Source of the DNA: Oscillospiraceae bacterium
Lineage (GTDB): Bacteria; Bacillota; Clostridia; Oscillospirales; Acutalibacteraceae
DNA length: 46,400 nt
Assembly (NCBI GenBank): GCA_015066345.1
Contig: SVOQ01000021.1
Location: 1-46,400 of the forward strand
Direction: 5' to 3'
This document shows positions 26,346 to 34,077 of this stretch, one piece after another. The notes beneath the pieces are model-generated. The model had not been told where the DNA came from and did not search any database. It worked only from the letters and a program-made list of their open reading frames with translations. Both the position numbers and the translations under genes were made by a program. The first letter of the stretch is position 1. Each line of letters opens with the position of its first letter.

Positions 26346-27368
26346 TCAAGCGGCTGCCTTTTCCACAGCATTTCCGATAGCACGGATAAGTGAACCCTCC
26401 TGTGATGAAGGAAGATCACAGGTATAGTGCCAGAACATAACACCACCGTAACCGTTATTTACAGCATAGTCGGTTTTCTTTTCAATTACAGAAGGTGTAT
26501 TGAACCAAAAATCTTTGTTGATTTCATCGCAATGGTACCAACCGTCAGCATCTATGTTTTCATAACATTCGCTGTATCCATACCAATATGCAGACATATC
26601 AGTAGGTCTTGAATAAAACGGAAGTCCGATATGCACTTTAGAAGGATATATAGCTTTAAGTTTCATACCTTCAATAATGGCTACAGTATCGTCATAGGTA
26701 GCGTGTTTGCCATCACTGTCCACATAATCGTAGGTCATAAGCTCAAAATAATCAACTGCGTTTGCTGCTTTTCGGGTATAGTTCATATTCCAATTCACAA
26801 ATGCAACACCAAGAGTACGCTCACCCAATTTCTCATCTAAAGAAACAAGGAATCTATTATAAATCCTCCATGCTTTTTTAGATAACGGATATTCATAATC
26901 AAAATGAACACCGTCGAAATTATATTCATCAAGTATTTTTACAATGTTTTCCTCTAAAACGCCACTCTTAAATGCCTTGTTGTGCTCTTCGCTTTGGGAT
27001 TCCATCTGCTCCTCCCACACGGTAGAGTCAGTTACAGAACCGGGGCCTAATAAATTAAGTGTGATATCCACATCTCTGTCACCTATTGCCGTGCGAAGAT
27101 TTTTGAGGGCTATTTCAAGTATATCTTTATCGTAAACTATTTCTCCTTTGTTATCAAATGATGCGCACTCAAAAAGAATAACGTCTGTAATTATATCAAA
27201 ATCCTCCGGATGAAGAGCCTCTTCTGACTGAATAAATTCGCCCCTCACATAAGCAGTAACTCTGAAGTCCTCAGCTTTTTGAGGAGCTTTAGCGCATCCT
27301 GCAAAGCACAACAAAAGAATTGCACCACAAACAATCAATGAAATTATTTTTAAGATTACTTTTTTCAT
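26346..27368 (-). CDS. GH18-family glycosidase-like lipoprotein
   Basis: This 340-residue protein has a lipoprotein signal: KK start, a hydrophobic stretch (residues 5-20) and a lipobox FAGC with Cys25. The mature part is a TIM barrel of glycoside hydrolase family 18, with the active-site strand FDGVHFDYEYP holding Asp152, Asp157 and the acid/base Glu159; the fourth position of the usual DxxDxDxE is His. The later strand FELMTYDY and the C-terminal GGVMFWHY are also family-like. It would cleave beta-1,4-GlcNAc bonds, such as in chitin, N-glycans or peptidoglycan-like chains, outside the cell. It follows the sulfatase by 46 bp and is probably in its operon. Confidence 0.88.
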   Translation of the reverse strand: MKKVILKIISLIVCGAILLLCFAGCAKAPQKAEDFRVTAYVRGEFIQSEEALHPEDFDIITDVILFECASFDNKGEIVYDKDILEIALKNLRTAIGDRDVDITLNLLGPGSVTDSTVWEEQMESQSEEHNKAFKSGVLEENIVKILDEYNFDGVHFDYEYPLSKKAWRIYNRFLVSLDEKLGERTLGVAFVNWNMNYTRKAANAVDYFELMTYDYVDSDGKHATYDDTVAIIEGMKLKAIYPSKVHIGLPFYSRPTDMSAYWYGYSECYENIDADGWYHCDEINKDFWFNTPSVIEKKTDYAVNNGYGGVMFWHYTCDLPSSQEGSLIRAIGNAVEKAAA

Positions 27369-27414
27369 AATATCTGCCTTCTATATCAATTTAACATTGT
27401 TTAATAAAACTTTA

Positions 27415-28731
27415 TCAGTGGTTTTTTACTTTTAGTGGTTTGTGGAAAACAGGTTTTCTTTCGCCTGCATTGACCATTTCTCTTGTAAGTAAACTGCGCA
27501 TCTGACTAAGAATTTTTTTATAATTTTCGTTGTTAACAAGGTTGTTTTTCTCGTGTGGATCATTTTCCATGTCGTATAGATAATCATCAAAATAATGAAT
27601 CGCTTTTGGTTTGTGCCATCCTGAGCCTATTGCACGTGCAGAGTATTTCCATCTTTTTGTTCGAACAGCTCTCCCTATATGGGATTCACTTATCTGAACA
27701 AAAACACAATCCCTTTCAGGGGCCTCTTTATTTACAACCGGTAGAATGTTACCCGAATAGCTTTCAGGAATCTCTATATCTGCAAGACTTAAAAGTGTCG
27801 GCGGAATATCAATAAGACTTACTAAACAGTCTATGGGGCTACCCTTCTTGATGGCGCCGCCACCGAAAATAAGCGGTGTGTGTATGCTCGAATCATGACA
27901 ACTGCGTTTATATTCAGCGTTTCGTGTTTTGAAGTGACATCCGTGGTCGCTTGTATACACAAAAACAGTGTTATCATACATTCCCTTTTCTTTAAGTGTT
28001 TTTACCAGTTTACCTACATTTTCGTCAAGGGCGTGAATGGCGGCAAGGTAATCGGGATATTCTTCTTTATAATCCCCCTTGAGAAAGGTTAAATCTTCAG
28101 GCAAAGGATAGTGGCGGAAGTTGTCAACTGTATCCCTTGGTCCTTCAAAATGTCCCCTATCGTTCTGATGGTGGGGTTCAAGCTGAGATATGAACATAAA
28201 AAATGGCTTTTCATCGTTATGGTTATTAATATACTCAATGGCAAATTCATTTATACAGTCTGCTCTGTAACCGGTAAAATCAATTCGATTACCTTCTTCA
28301 TCAAATACATAACCGTCATATCCGTGAGATGTAAATTCCAAAACATCAGCTGCCCGCCAATATTTATAACCGCCTTGCCTGTTTTGAGGAACAGCAGTTT
28401 TTTCACAATGAACACCTATGCCCGGATAACGGTCTGATGCAAGGTGCCATTTTCCTATATATGCTGTATCATAACCATTTTCATTGAAATAATCGGCTAA
28501 AGTTTTTGTATTCTCTTTTAATGCTATTCCATTCCAATAGCAGTGGTTTTCAGTTGCATACTGACCTGTTTGCAGACATGCACGGGCAGGACCGCATACA
28601 GGTTGGCACGTAAAAGAATTTTCAAAAAGCAAACCTTCTTCTCCCAATTCCCATACATTTGGCATAAGAGTACTGTTAAGTGTATCCCAACGCTGTTGGT
28701 CTGAAAAATAGAAAATAATATTCGGTTTCAT
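27415..28731 (-). CDS. Type I sulfatase (formylglycine-dependent)
   Basis: This 438-residue sulfatase has the signature C-x-P-x-R-x4-T-G as CGPARACLQTG, with Cys46 as the residue to be converted to formylglycine. The metal site begins at SDQQ (Asp11-Gln12), and a second metal region is YTSDHGCHFKT. It hydrolyses a sulfate ester. No signal peptide is present, so it is probably cytoplasmic, which is unusual for sulfatases acting on polymers and suggests a small imported substrate. Anaerobes usually activate such enzymes with a radical-SAM maturase; none is in this window. A perfect promoter lies upstream, and the gene is divergent from the GH5 gene. Confidence 0.93.
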   Translation of the reverse strand: MKPNIIFYFSDQQRWDTLNSTLMPNVWELGEEGLLFENSFTCQPVCGPARACLQTGQYATENHCYWNGIALKENTKTLADYFNENGYDTAYIGKWHLASDRYPGIGVHCEKTAVPQNRQGGYKYWRAADVLEFTSHGYDGYVFDEEGNRIDFTGYRADCINEFAIEYINNHNDEKPFFMFISQLEPHHQNDRGHFEGPRDTVDNFRHYPLPEDLTFLKGDYKEEYPDYLAAIHALDENVGKLVKTLKEKGMYDNTVFVYTSDHGCHFKTRNAEYKRSCHDSSIHTPLIFGGGAIKKGSPIDCLVSLIDIPPTLLSLADIEIPESYSGNILPVVNKEAPERDCVFVQISESHIGRAVRTKRWKYSARAIGSGWHKPKAIHYFDDYLYDMENDPHEKNNLVNNENYKKILSQMRSLLTREMVNAGERKPVFHKPLKVKNH

Positions 28732-28804
28732 AAAGTTTCTCCATTAGACTTATTTTACGGATGATTTCTATGTCTAATTACAATACGATTTAAAATACCT
28801 TTTC

Positions 28805-28833
28805 ATTATACGACTATTCGGTTGCAGTGTCAA
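28805..28833 (-). promoter_or_regulatory. Perfect sigma-A promoter of the sulfatase operon
   Basis: On the minus strand, TTGACA (28828-28833), a 17-bp spacer and TATAAT (28805-28810) give an exact consensus about 75 bases before the sulfatase ATG. Confidence 0.85.
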
Positions 28834-28898
28834 TTTTTTCAAGCTACCGGACAAATGTTTTTAAGTTGGAAATAAGGAAGCTCAGGTTAGTGAGTTGG

Positions 28899-28927
28899 TT
28901 GACATATTGACATAGGTAAATTATAAT
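28899..28927 (+). promoter_or_regulatory. Perfect sigma-A promoter of the GH5 gene, with tandem TTGACATA
   Basis: TTGACA (28899-28904), a 17-bp spacer and TATAAT (28922-28927) give an exact consensus 38 bases before the GH5 ATG. The sequence TTGACATA occurs twice in tandem (28899-28914), so half of it overlaps the spacer. It may be an operator or only a duplicated -35. Confidence 0.85.
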
Positions 28928-28965
28928 AATCAGGTAGGTGCTAATTATTTTTTGAGGATGATTTT

Positions 28966-30453
28966 ATGAATAAAATAGTTGTTGACGGTAAAAAATTTGT
29001 AGATGAGTTTGGAAGACAAAGAATATTTAACGGTGTAAACTACTGCGATAAGGGTGAATTTAACGGTTGGGGAGTTCCGCGGACCTTTCATCTTAATGGA
29101 AATGAAGATACCGAAAACGCAGTACGCGAGCTCAGTGAGAAAGGTTTTAATATTATTCGTCTCGGTGTAACGTGGGCGGCAATTGAACCTACACCGGGAA
29201 AATATGACGAAGAATATATTGACAGAATCGAAGCTTTTGCGAATCTTTGTGAAAAATACGGGATATATTTTTATCTTGACTTGCACCAGGACTTATACGG
29301 TGGTCCGAGTAATGCAGGTGACGGTGCACCTGTGTGGGCTTGTATGACCGACGGCAAAAAATTCAAGCCTGTAAGATTTGTGTGGGCAGAAGGCTATTTC
29401 TTTAGAAAAGCTGTTCACAAATGTTTTGATAATTTTTGGGCAAATAAAGAGTATGACGGAATTGGAATTCAGACACGATTTCTTAATATGTGGTCGCATC
29501 TTGCCGAAAGATTCAAAGACCATCCCGCACTTTTCGGTTTTGATTTGTTCAATGAGCCATTTCCCGGCACAAGCGGAGGTAAAGTTTTCCGAAAGCTTAT
29601 ATTTAATCTGGCAAAAACAGTACTTACAGATAAACGCTGTAAAAAGTTATGGATGATAAAACAGCTTCTTACAGGCAACGCTGTCCGTGTTTTGGAGCCT
29701 TTCAGTGATCCTGAACTTTTCCGTAAAGTTACAAGTGCGGGTGATGAGCTTGTAAGAAAATTTGATGAGGAAATTTATTCTGATTTTATCAGCAGAGCCG
29801 CCAAAACTATAAGGAATGTTACTGATAACGGAATAATCATTATGGAAAATACTTACTACTCCAATCTCGGTATACCATACTGTGCAAAACCCGTAAGCTA
29901 CGATGGAATAAAAGAGAAGAATCTGTGTTACACACCACACGCCTATGACCTTATGGTAGATACCCCTGCCTATAAATACGCAAGTGATTCCCGTGTGTGG
30001 TCAATCTTCAGCGAGCAGAAAAAGAGTGCGGACCGTATGGATGTTCCTTTGATGGTCGGAGAATGGGGCGGCCATTCGGATGGCTACGAGTGGCTTTCTC
30101 ACATAGATTTTCTTTTGGAGAAATTTGATGAAAATCAATGGAGCCATACCTATTGGTCATATTACCGTGAAATGTTTGAAAGTCCCATAGCGGAAAGTCT
30201 TGTAAGAACAGTGCCTGTTGCAGTTTGCGGTAAGATTAATAGTTATAAACACGATAAGAAGAATAATGTTTTTATTCTCGAGTTTAATCAGGAGAGACAA
30301 TTTGATGTTCCCACAGTAATATACGCTCATAAAGAAATTGAGAGCATTGAAACAGACGGTGAATATGAAATTATTTCTCTTGGTAAAAACGGCGGAAGAA
30401 TAGAAATAAGAACAAACATTGGAAATCATAAGGTAACTATAAAGTTTAAATAA
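28966..30453 (+). CDS. Endoglycoceramidase-like GH5 glycosidase
   Basis: This 495-residue protein has the GH5 TIM barrel and the features of the endoglycoceramidase branch: LDLHQDLYGG (about residues 104-113), GDGAPVWA, the acid/base Glu197 in FDLFNEPFPG and the nucleophile Glu366 in MVGEWGG. A small beta domain follows at the C-terminus. Such enzymes release the glycan or glucose from ceramide or related lipids. There is no signal peptide, which differs from secreted endoglycoceramidases, so it may act on imported or internal glycolipid-like compounds. It has its own consensus promoter and a strong terminator, so it is a single-gene unit. The exact substrate is uncertain. Confidence 0.87.
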   Translation: MNKIVVDGKKFVDEFGRQRIFNGVNYCDKGEFNGWGVPRTFHLNGNEDTENAVRELSEKGFNIIRLGVTWAAIEPTPGKYDEEYIDRIEAFANLCEKYGIYFYLDLHQDLYGGPSNAGDGAPVWACMTDGKKFKPVRFVWAEGYFFRKAVHKCFDNFWANKEYDGIGIQTRFLNMWSHLAERFKDHPALFGFDLFNEPFPGTSGGKVFRKLIFNLAKTVLTDKRCKKLWMIKQLLTGNAVRVLEPFSDPELFRKVTSAGDELVRKFDEEIYSDFISRAAKTIRNVTDNGIIIMENTYYSNLGIPYCAKPVSYDGIKEKNLCYTPHAYDLMVDTPAYKYASDSRVWSIFSEQKKSADRMDVPLMVGEWGGHSDGYEWLSHIDFLLEKFDENQWSHTYWSYYREMFESPIAESLVRTVPVAVCGKINSYKHDKKNNVFILEFNQERQFDVPTVIYAHKEIESIETDGEYEIISLGKNGGRIEIRTNIGNHKVTIKFK

Positions 30454-30555
30454 AAACTACAACCGAGTAAGGCTTCTTCTGATAAGTTATGTGATTATAG
30501 TCGAAGCAGAAAGTTGCCGTTTGTCACCTCTGTAAGCCGAATAATAAGAGTTGTT

Positions 30556-30597
30556 GAGAGAACAAGGTAAAGACCCTGTTCTCTCGTTTTTCTTTTC
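30556..30597 (+). terminator. Rho-independent terminator of the GH5 gene
   Basis: A 9-bp stem (GAGAGAACA/TGTTCTCTC, 12-base central region) is followed by GTTTTTCTTTT. It lies about 100 bases after the GH5 stop codon. Between 30454 and 30555 no gene is seen. Confidence 0.88.
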
Positions 30598-30605
30598 TTG
30601 CCCAT

Positions 30606-30647
30606 TTATATAAAAATAGAGCCCACACAAAAGTGTGCGCTCTATTT
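30606..30647 (-). terminator. Terminator following the duplicated tRNA-Leu 3' end
   Basis: On the minus strand a long stem (ATAGAGC plus CACAC arms with one mismatch, AAAA/TTTT loop) is followed by ATTTTTATATAAA. It lies immediately after the tRNA-Leu fragment at 30648-30701 in the transcription direction of the tRNA. Confidence 0.75.
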
Positions 30648-30701
30648 TGGTGCGGGAAAAGGGACTTGAACCCTCAAGAACTTACGTTCATATGAACCTG
30701 A
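30648..30701 (-). repeat. Duplicated 3' part of tRNA-Leu (candidate attachment site)
   Basis: Fifty-four bases are identical to 32869-32922, the 3' part of the tRNA-Leu gene from the anticodon loop through CCA, with a single mismatch (30688). The offset is 2221 bp and the orientation is the same. Similarity stops abruptly at 30702, so no full tRNA is present. This is the pattern left when an element integrates into the 3' end of a tRNA gene. Beyond it, 30702-30776 shows a short weak echo of the tRNA D-arm side, possibly chance, and nothing else. Confidence 0.8.
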
Positions 30702-30776
30702 TGTTAACAAGACCTGGGTGATACGCCACAAACCTAGTAGAATCAAGGGTTTTGCTTTTCGATTTCTGCTTTCATT

Positions 30777-31769
30777 CTATTTTTTTATATATCGTTGGTT
30801 TCTGCTATTAGGTTTGTCGGGTTCAGTCATAATAACAAAACCGTCACTGATTGCAGGATTAAGATAATTCTTTCTCAACGCTTCTTTTGATTTCAATCCT
30901 AAAAGTGATAAAATTTCATTCGCTGTATATGGTGTATCAAATTCCATTACATTAAGGAGCTTTGTAACATATTCGGAAATGTTGCTTCCCGGCGAAGTAA
31001 TAGAACTGCCAACCTCATCAAGAATTGCATTTATCTGTTTTAATATGAATTCAATAAATGCTGTACTTGTTCCGTCTATATGGCATTTTGAAATAGCGTC
31101 ATAATAACCGCTTTGGAATTTTTCTATCTGGCTTTCTATAGGGATGAATTCAAAAATCGGTTGCCATTTTGCAAGAATTGCAGAATGCCAGAGCCTTGCC
31201 ATTCTTCCGTTACCATCTGTAAAGGGATGAATAAAAACAAATTCATAATGAAAGACTGCAGCAAGAATTAAAGGATGAACTGTATTTTTATTTTTTCTCA
31301 TCCAACTGAACAAGCTTTCCATTTGTTCAGGAACAAATTTTGCAGGTGGCGCCATAAATATACATTTATCACCGGCAAAAACACCTTCTTCACCAAGGCG
31401 GAAGTCACCACTCATATCCACAAGATATTTCGTCATAATCCCGTGAAGGCGTTTCAATTCTTTAATGCTATATACATCAACAGTTGATATTTCCTCATAA
31501 GCGGCATAAGCATTTTTAACTTCTTGGATTTCTTTTTCTGCACCAAGTACTGTTTTGCCGTTGATAACATCCTTAACTTCACCCAAAGAAAGAGAGTTAG
31601 CCTCAATTGCAAGGGATGAATGTATTGATTTGATTTTATTGTTTTTCCTCAAATGTGGTTTTGAATTAAGATTACTGCGTTCTGTAACTCTGCCGATTTT
31701 TTCTGAAATTGATGCAACAAGGCTCAAAATTTTATCTGTAATCTCATATGGTGGTGTGTAACCGGACAT
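30777..31769 (-). CDS. Fic domain protein
   Basis: This 330-residue protein has the Fic active-site motif HPFTDGNGRMAR (from His181), which transfers AMP or another nucleotide part to a target protein's hydroxyl. An autoinhibitory-helix-like motif, SSLAIEAN (Glu56), is at the N-terminus, with Ala where Gly or Asn is usual. The C-terminus (about 270-330) looks like a winged-helix DNA-binding part. This is the common three-part layout of chromosomal class II Fic proteins. It has a GGAG RBS, and a tandem 12-bp repeat lies upstream. It lies between two copies of the tRNA-Leu 3' end. Its target is unknown. Confidence 0.93.
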   Translation of the reverse strand: MSGYTPPYEITDKILSLVASISEKIGRVTERSNLNSKPHLRKNNKIKSIHSSLAIEANSLSLGEVKDVINGKTVLGAEKEIQEVKNAYAAYEEISTVDVYSIKELKRLHGIMTKYLVDMSGDFRLGEEGVFAGDKCIFMAPPAKFVPEQMESLFSWMRKNKNTVHPLILAAVFHYEFVFIHPFTDGNGRMARLWHSAILAKWQPIFEFIPIESQIEKFQSGYYDAISKCHIDGTSTAFIEFILKQINAILDEVGSSITSPGSNISEYVTKLLNVMEFDTPYTANEILSLLGLKSKEALRKNYLNPAISDGFVIMTEPDKPNSRNQRYIKK

Positions 31770-31787
31770 AAAAACACTCCATTTAAC

Positions 31788-31811
31788 TTGCTTATTATCT
31801 TGCTTATTATC
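31788..31811 (-). repeat. Tandem 12-bp repeat upstream of the Fic gene
   Basis: TTGCTTATTATC occurs twice in direct tandem (31788-31799 and 31800-31811), about 20 bases upstream of the Fic start codon. The position between promoter and RBS suggests an operator, perhaps for autoregulation by the protein's own winged-helix end, but this is inference. Confidence 0.55.
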
Positions 31812-31862
31812 TTACCACATTTGATGTGAAATATCAATATTTTAATACAAGTATTATTTATT

Positions 31863-31941
31863 TTATAGCTTTAGCCAGGGGCAAGCAGAGCAGTCGGCTA
31901 TCCGCCAACCGTAAGTTACGGGCAGAAGCCCAAACCCACTT
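31863..31941 (-). other. GC-rich short open fragment between Fic and GIY-YIG genes
   Basis: A stretch richer in GC than its surroundings lies between the two genes. On the minus strand it is open for about 25 codons, with translated end WRIADCSACPWLKL and stop. It has no RBS or start. It looks like a remnant of a longer gene, perhaps from a mobile element, but the family was not identified. Confidence 0.3.
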
Positions 31942-31959
31942 TAATTAGAATGTTTTTGT

Positions 31960-32682
31960 TTATTTCACTAAGTTTGGATATTTTCGCAGATAATATTTTA
32001 AATCCTTTTCAGACACCGCAGACGACAATTCTTCGATTGTTACAAAGGGAATGAAGTCTTTTTTTCTACGACTTGCAAAAATAGCCATATTAGCAGAAGC
32101 AGAAGAGTCCGTATAGGTATCAGTAGAACCAATTCCACCAGCAGTCCTGTTTAAAGTATATACAGGATTAAAACTGCGAACTATTTTTTCTTCTAAAGAA
32201 TATATGTTACATGTTTCAATGTAAAAAACTCTTGTTGTATCTAATGCGCCAAATGCATCAATGGACAGAACAGAATTACATATATCACCAAATATTAATC
32301 TTTCCAAAGATTGTCTTTTTCTCCAATGTCCTTGTATTCGTTTTTTTATGTCTGTTGATTGACCTATATAAACTTGGTTATAGTCATCCAAAACCATCAT
32401 ATATATACCTTCAACATAAGATAGGGTATTTAAATCTTTACATTCTATGAATTTATGTTTTTTGCATTGTTTTGCTATGTATTCTGTAAACTCATTTTTA
32501 TCAAGCGATTTGAAATACCTCATATTTAAGTCGTAATTCAAACTTGCTTTAGGGATTTGCGCTTGGTAGTGTTCGGGTTCCCAATTAGGCATTCCTTCGG
32601 GCTCCGCAGATAAATAGAATTCTTTGTTAATGTGATTTGATACCTTTTCTTGAACTTTAACGCCTAAATGAACAATATTCAT
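31960..32682 (-). CDS. GIY-YIG nuclease-family protein
   Basis: This 240-residue protein has an N-terminal part of unknown fold (1-85) and a GIY-YIG nuclease core: EGIYMMVLDDYNQVYIGQST with GIY at 92-94 and YIG at 105-107, the catalytic Arg115 in DIKKRIQGHW, and a Glu near residue 165 in YSLEEKIV. It would cut DNA once the target is recognised by other parts. The start at 32682 (MNIVHLG) is preferred because AAGGAG lies about 8 bases upstream; the longer frame has no RBS. It is next to the tRNA-Leu gene inside the tRNA-bounded segment, so it is plausible mobile-element or defence cargo. Confidence 0.85.
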   Translation of the reverse strand: MNIVHLGVKVQEKVSNHINKEFYLSAEPEGMPNWEPEHYQAQIPKASLNYDLNMRYFKSLDKNEFTEYIAKQCKKHKFIECKDLNTLSYVEGIYMMVLDDYNQVYIGQSTDIKKRIQGHWRKRQSLERLIFGDICNSVLSIDAFGALDTTRVFYIETCNIYSLEEKIVRSFNPVYTLNRTAGGIGSTDTYTDSSASANMAIFASRRKKDFIPFVTIEELSSAVSEKDLKYYLRKYPNLVK

Positions 32683-32825
32683 TACATGTGCTCCTTGTGC
32701 CTTTTTATTTATTATAACGGTCAAGAATTAAATTTACAAGTTAAACAAAATGAAACCTCTATTTGCCAGATGCATAACTTTAAGTTATGCACCTGCTTTT
32801 TTGTTGTGATTGTTTTTTCTTTGCC

Positions 32826-32866
32826 AATAAAAAATGCCCAAAGCCTTGATACATAAGGCTTTGAGC
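32826..32866 (-). terminator. Terminator of tRNA-Leu
   Basis: On the minus strand a 12-bp stem (GCTCAAAGCCTT/AAGGCTTTGGGC with one mismatch) is followed by ATTTTTTATT. It lies 2 bases after the CCA end of the tRNA. Confidence 0.9.
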
Positions 32867-32868
32867 GA

Positions 32869-32955
32869 TGGTGCGGGAAAAGGGACTTGAACCCTCAAGA
32901 ACTTACGTCCATATGAACCTGAATCATACGCGTCTGCCAGTTCCGCCATCCCCGC
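32869..32955 (-). tRNA. tRNA-Leu (anticodon CAG)
   Basis: This 87-base tRNA gene has an encoded CCA (32869-32871). The acceptor arm GCGGGGA pairs with TTCCCGC (one G-U), then discriminator A. The anticodon stem is TATGA/TCATA with loop TTCAGGT, so the anticodon is CAG, reading CUG. A long variable arm (about 15 bases) and GGTTCAAGTC T-arm are typical of tRNA-Leu. It is followed by a terminator. Its 3' part is repeated at 30648 and, in decayed form, at 25994. Confidence 0.95.
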
Positions 32956-33295
32956 ATATTTAATGAATAATGAAGAATGAATAGTGAATAATTTCGGGGC
33001 ACTTAGTGCCAATTAAAATTAAGTAGTTGTAACGCAAAGCTCAACCTCTCTGCGTAAGGAGAGAGGGGGACCGCCATTAAAAGATTTCAGCTATAAAATA
33101 AGTTTAATGCGTGTGGTCAATTTGTTGTATGTATAGATTTAATCGGAGCGGTGGAGAGTCCCAATCACATATTGTATAGACCAACTTAATAGTAGCGGTG
33201 GTGGGTAGTTCTCTTTCGTTTTTTCTTCACTTAAAGAGAGAACATACAACGAATTTTACCACACAAATCCTGTGATGTCAACAAAATCAAAGGTT
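32956..33295. repeat. Non-coding region with repeat-like segments upstream of tRNA-Leu
   Basis: No gene is seen. Visible are a GAATAATGAA-type simple repeat (about 32961-32992), a GGCAC/GTGCC hairpin (32998-33010), a CCTCTCT/AGAGAGG hairpin (33043-33064), and two imperfect copies of a GTATAGA...AGCGGTGG segment (about 33129-33160 and 33175-33205) with GTTCTCTTT/AAAGAGAGAAC arms at the end. ACCGCC near 33070 and GCGGT near 33196 are inverted relative to each other. This could be a MITE-like element of about 200 bp, but its ends are not clear. Confidence 0.4.
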
Positions 33296-33958
33296 TTATC
33301 CATTAAGTTCCCCTTCAAATTCGGGCATTATATATGTTGTTGTGGAGAAGAACATAACCTTCATTTCACCGTAAGAGTATTCATTTAGTGAGAGTTTTTC
33401 ACTTGCACGTTTAGAATTAAGGTTTTTATCAACTGAATATATGGAAACGAGGGTATCTTTATTACGTATAAGTTTACCGTTACCGTTGGTTGAGCCGTCA
33501 AATTCCAAAACTATATTGCCGTCATTATCCGGTACGGTATAAAGTGCCACAAGATTTTTTGAGTCCACACCGTATTTATCCACAATTGCCTTAATATATT
33601 TATTATCCGCACTGTCACTGAATGCCATTTCACCTGTTTTTTCGTAAACCTTTTCGGTTGTAACGGGTGTTTCGGTGGGTTCAAAGGCGGGGCTTTGTTG
33701 AGTAACGGGGTTATTTGGGGTGGTTTGGTTTTGTGTGGAAGTATCAACAACTGTTTCATATAAGGTAGTGGGAACTTCGGTATAATAGGAAACGTCCGCC
33801 TGTTGAGTCTGGTAAACATAGGGGGCAGTTGTGGGGACGGTTTCGTAGGTGTAGCCCTCAGTAGTGCCAAAAAGGTTTAAATCTTTTGATTTACTGCAAG
33901 AACATAGTAATACAATTATCCCCAATATAACAATAAGTTGCACGCTACGTTTTTTCAT
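33296..33958 (-). CDS. Lipoprotein of unknown function
   Basis: This 220-residue protein has a lipoprotein signal: KKR start, a hydrophobic helix and a lipobox VLLCSC with Cys near residue 20. A Thr/Pro/Tyr/Gln-rich low-complexity linker follows (about 35-110), then a compact C-terminal domain with alternating charged and hydrophobic strands. No domain is recognised. The start at 33958 is chosen from the GAGGTGAGG site upstream of MKKRS; the longer frame lacks one. It is divergent from the GH20 gene. It may be a surface-anchored binding or structural protein. Confidence 0.75.
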   Translation of the reverse strand: MKKRSVQLIVILGIIVLLCSCSKSKDLNLFGTTEGYTYETVPTTAPYVYQTQQADVSYYTEVPTTLYETVVDTSTQNQTTPNNPVTQQSPAFEPTETPVTTEKVYEKTGEMAFSDSADNKYIKAIVDKYGVDSKNLVALYTVPDNDGNIVLEFDGSTNGNGKLIRNKDTLVSIYSVDKNLNSKRASEKLSLNEYSYGEMKVMFFSTTTYIMPEFEGELNG

Positions 33959-34077
33959 CTGCCTCACCTCTGTAATTAATGTACCATAAACCAATTCGTA
34001 ATGCAAACTTTTTCTTGCTTTTTAGGGCGGTAAATAGTATCATTAATATGTATAATTATGTAATGGGAGGTTTGTAT

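Noticed and set aside
28966-30453. Simple cellulase as the role of the GH5 gene
   Set aside because: The LHQD and GDGAPVWA motifs point to the endoglycoceramidase branch rather than to cellulases, although the substrate is not proven.
30648-30776. A second complete tRNA gene
   Set aside because: Only the 3' part matches. The sequence from 30702 on cannot form the acceptor or D-arm pairing needed, and only a weak echo of the D-arm side is seen.
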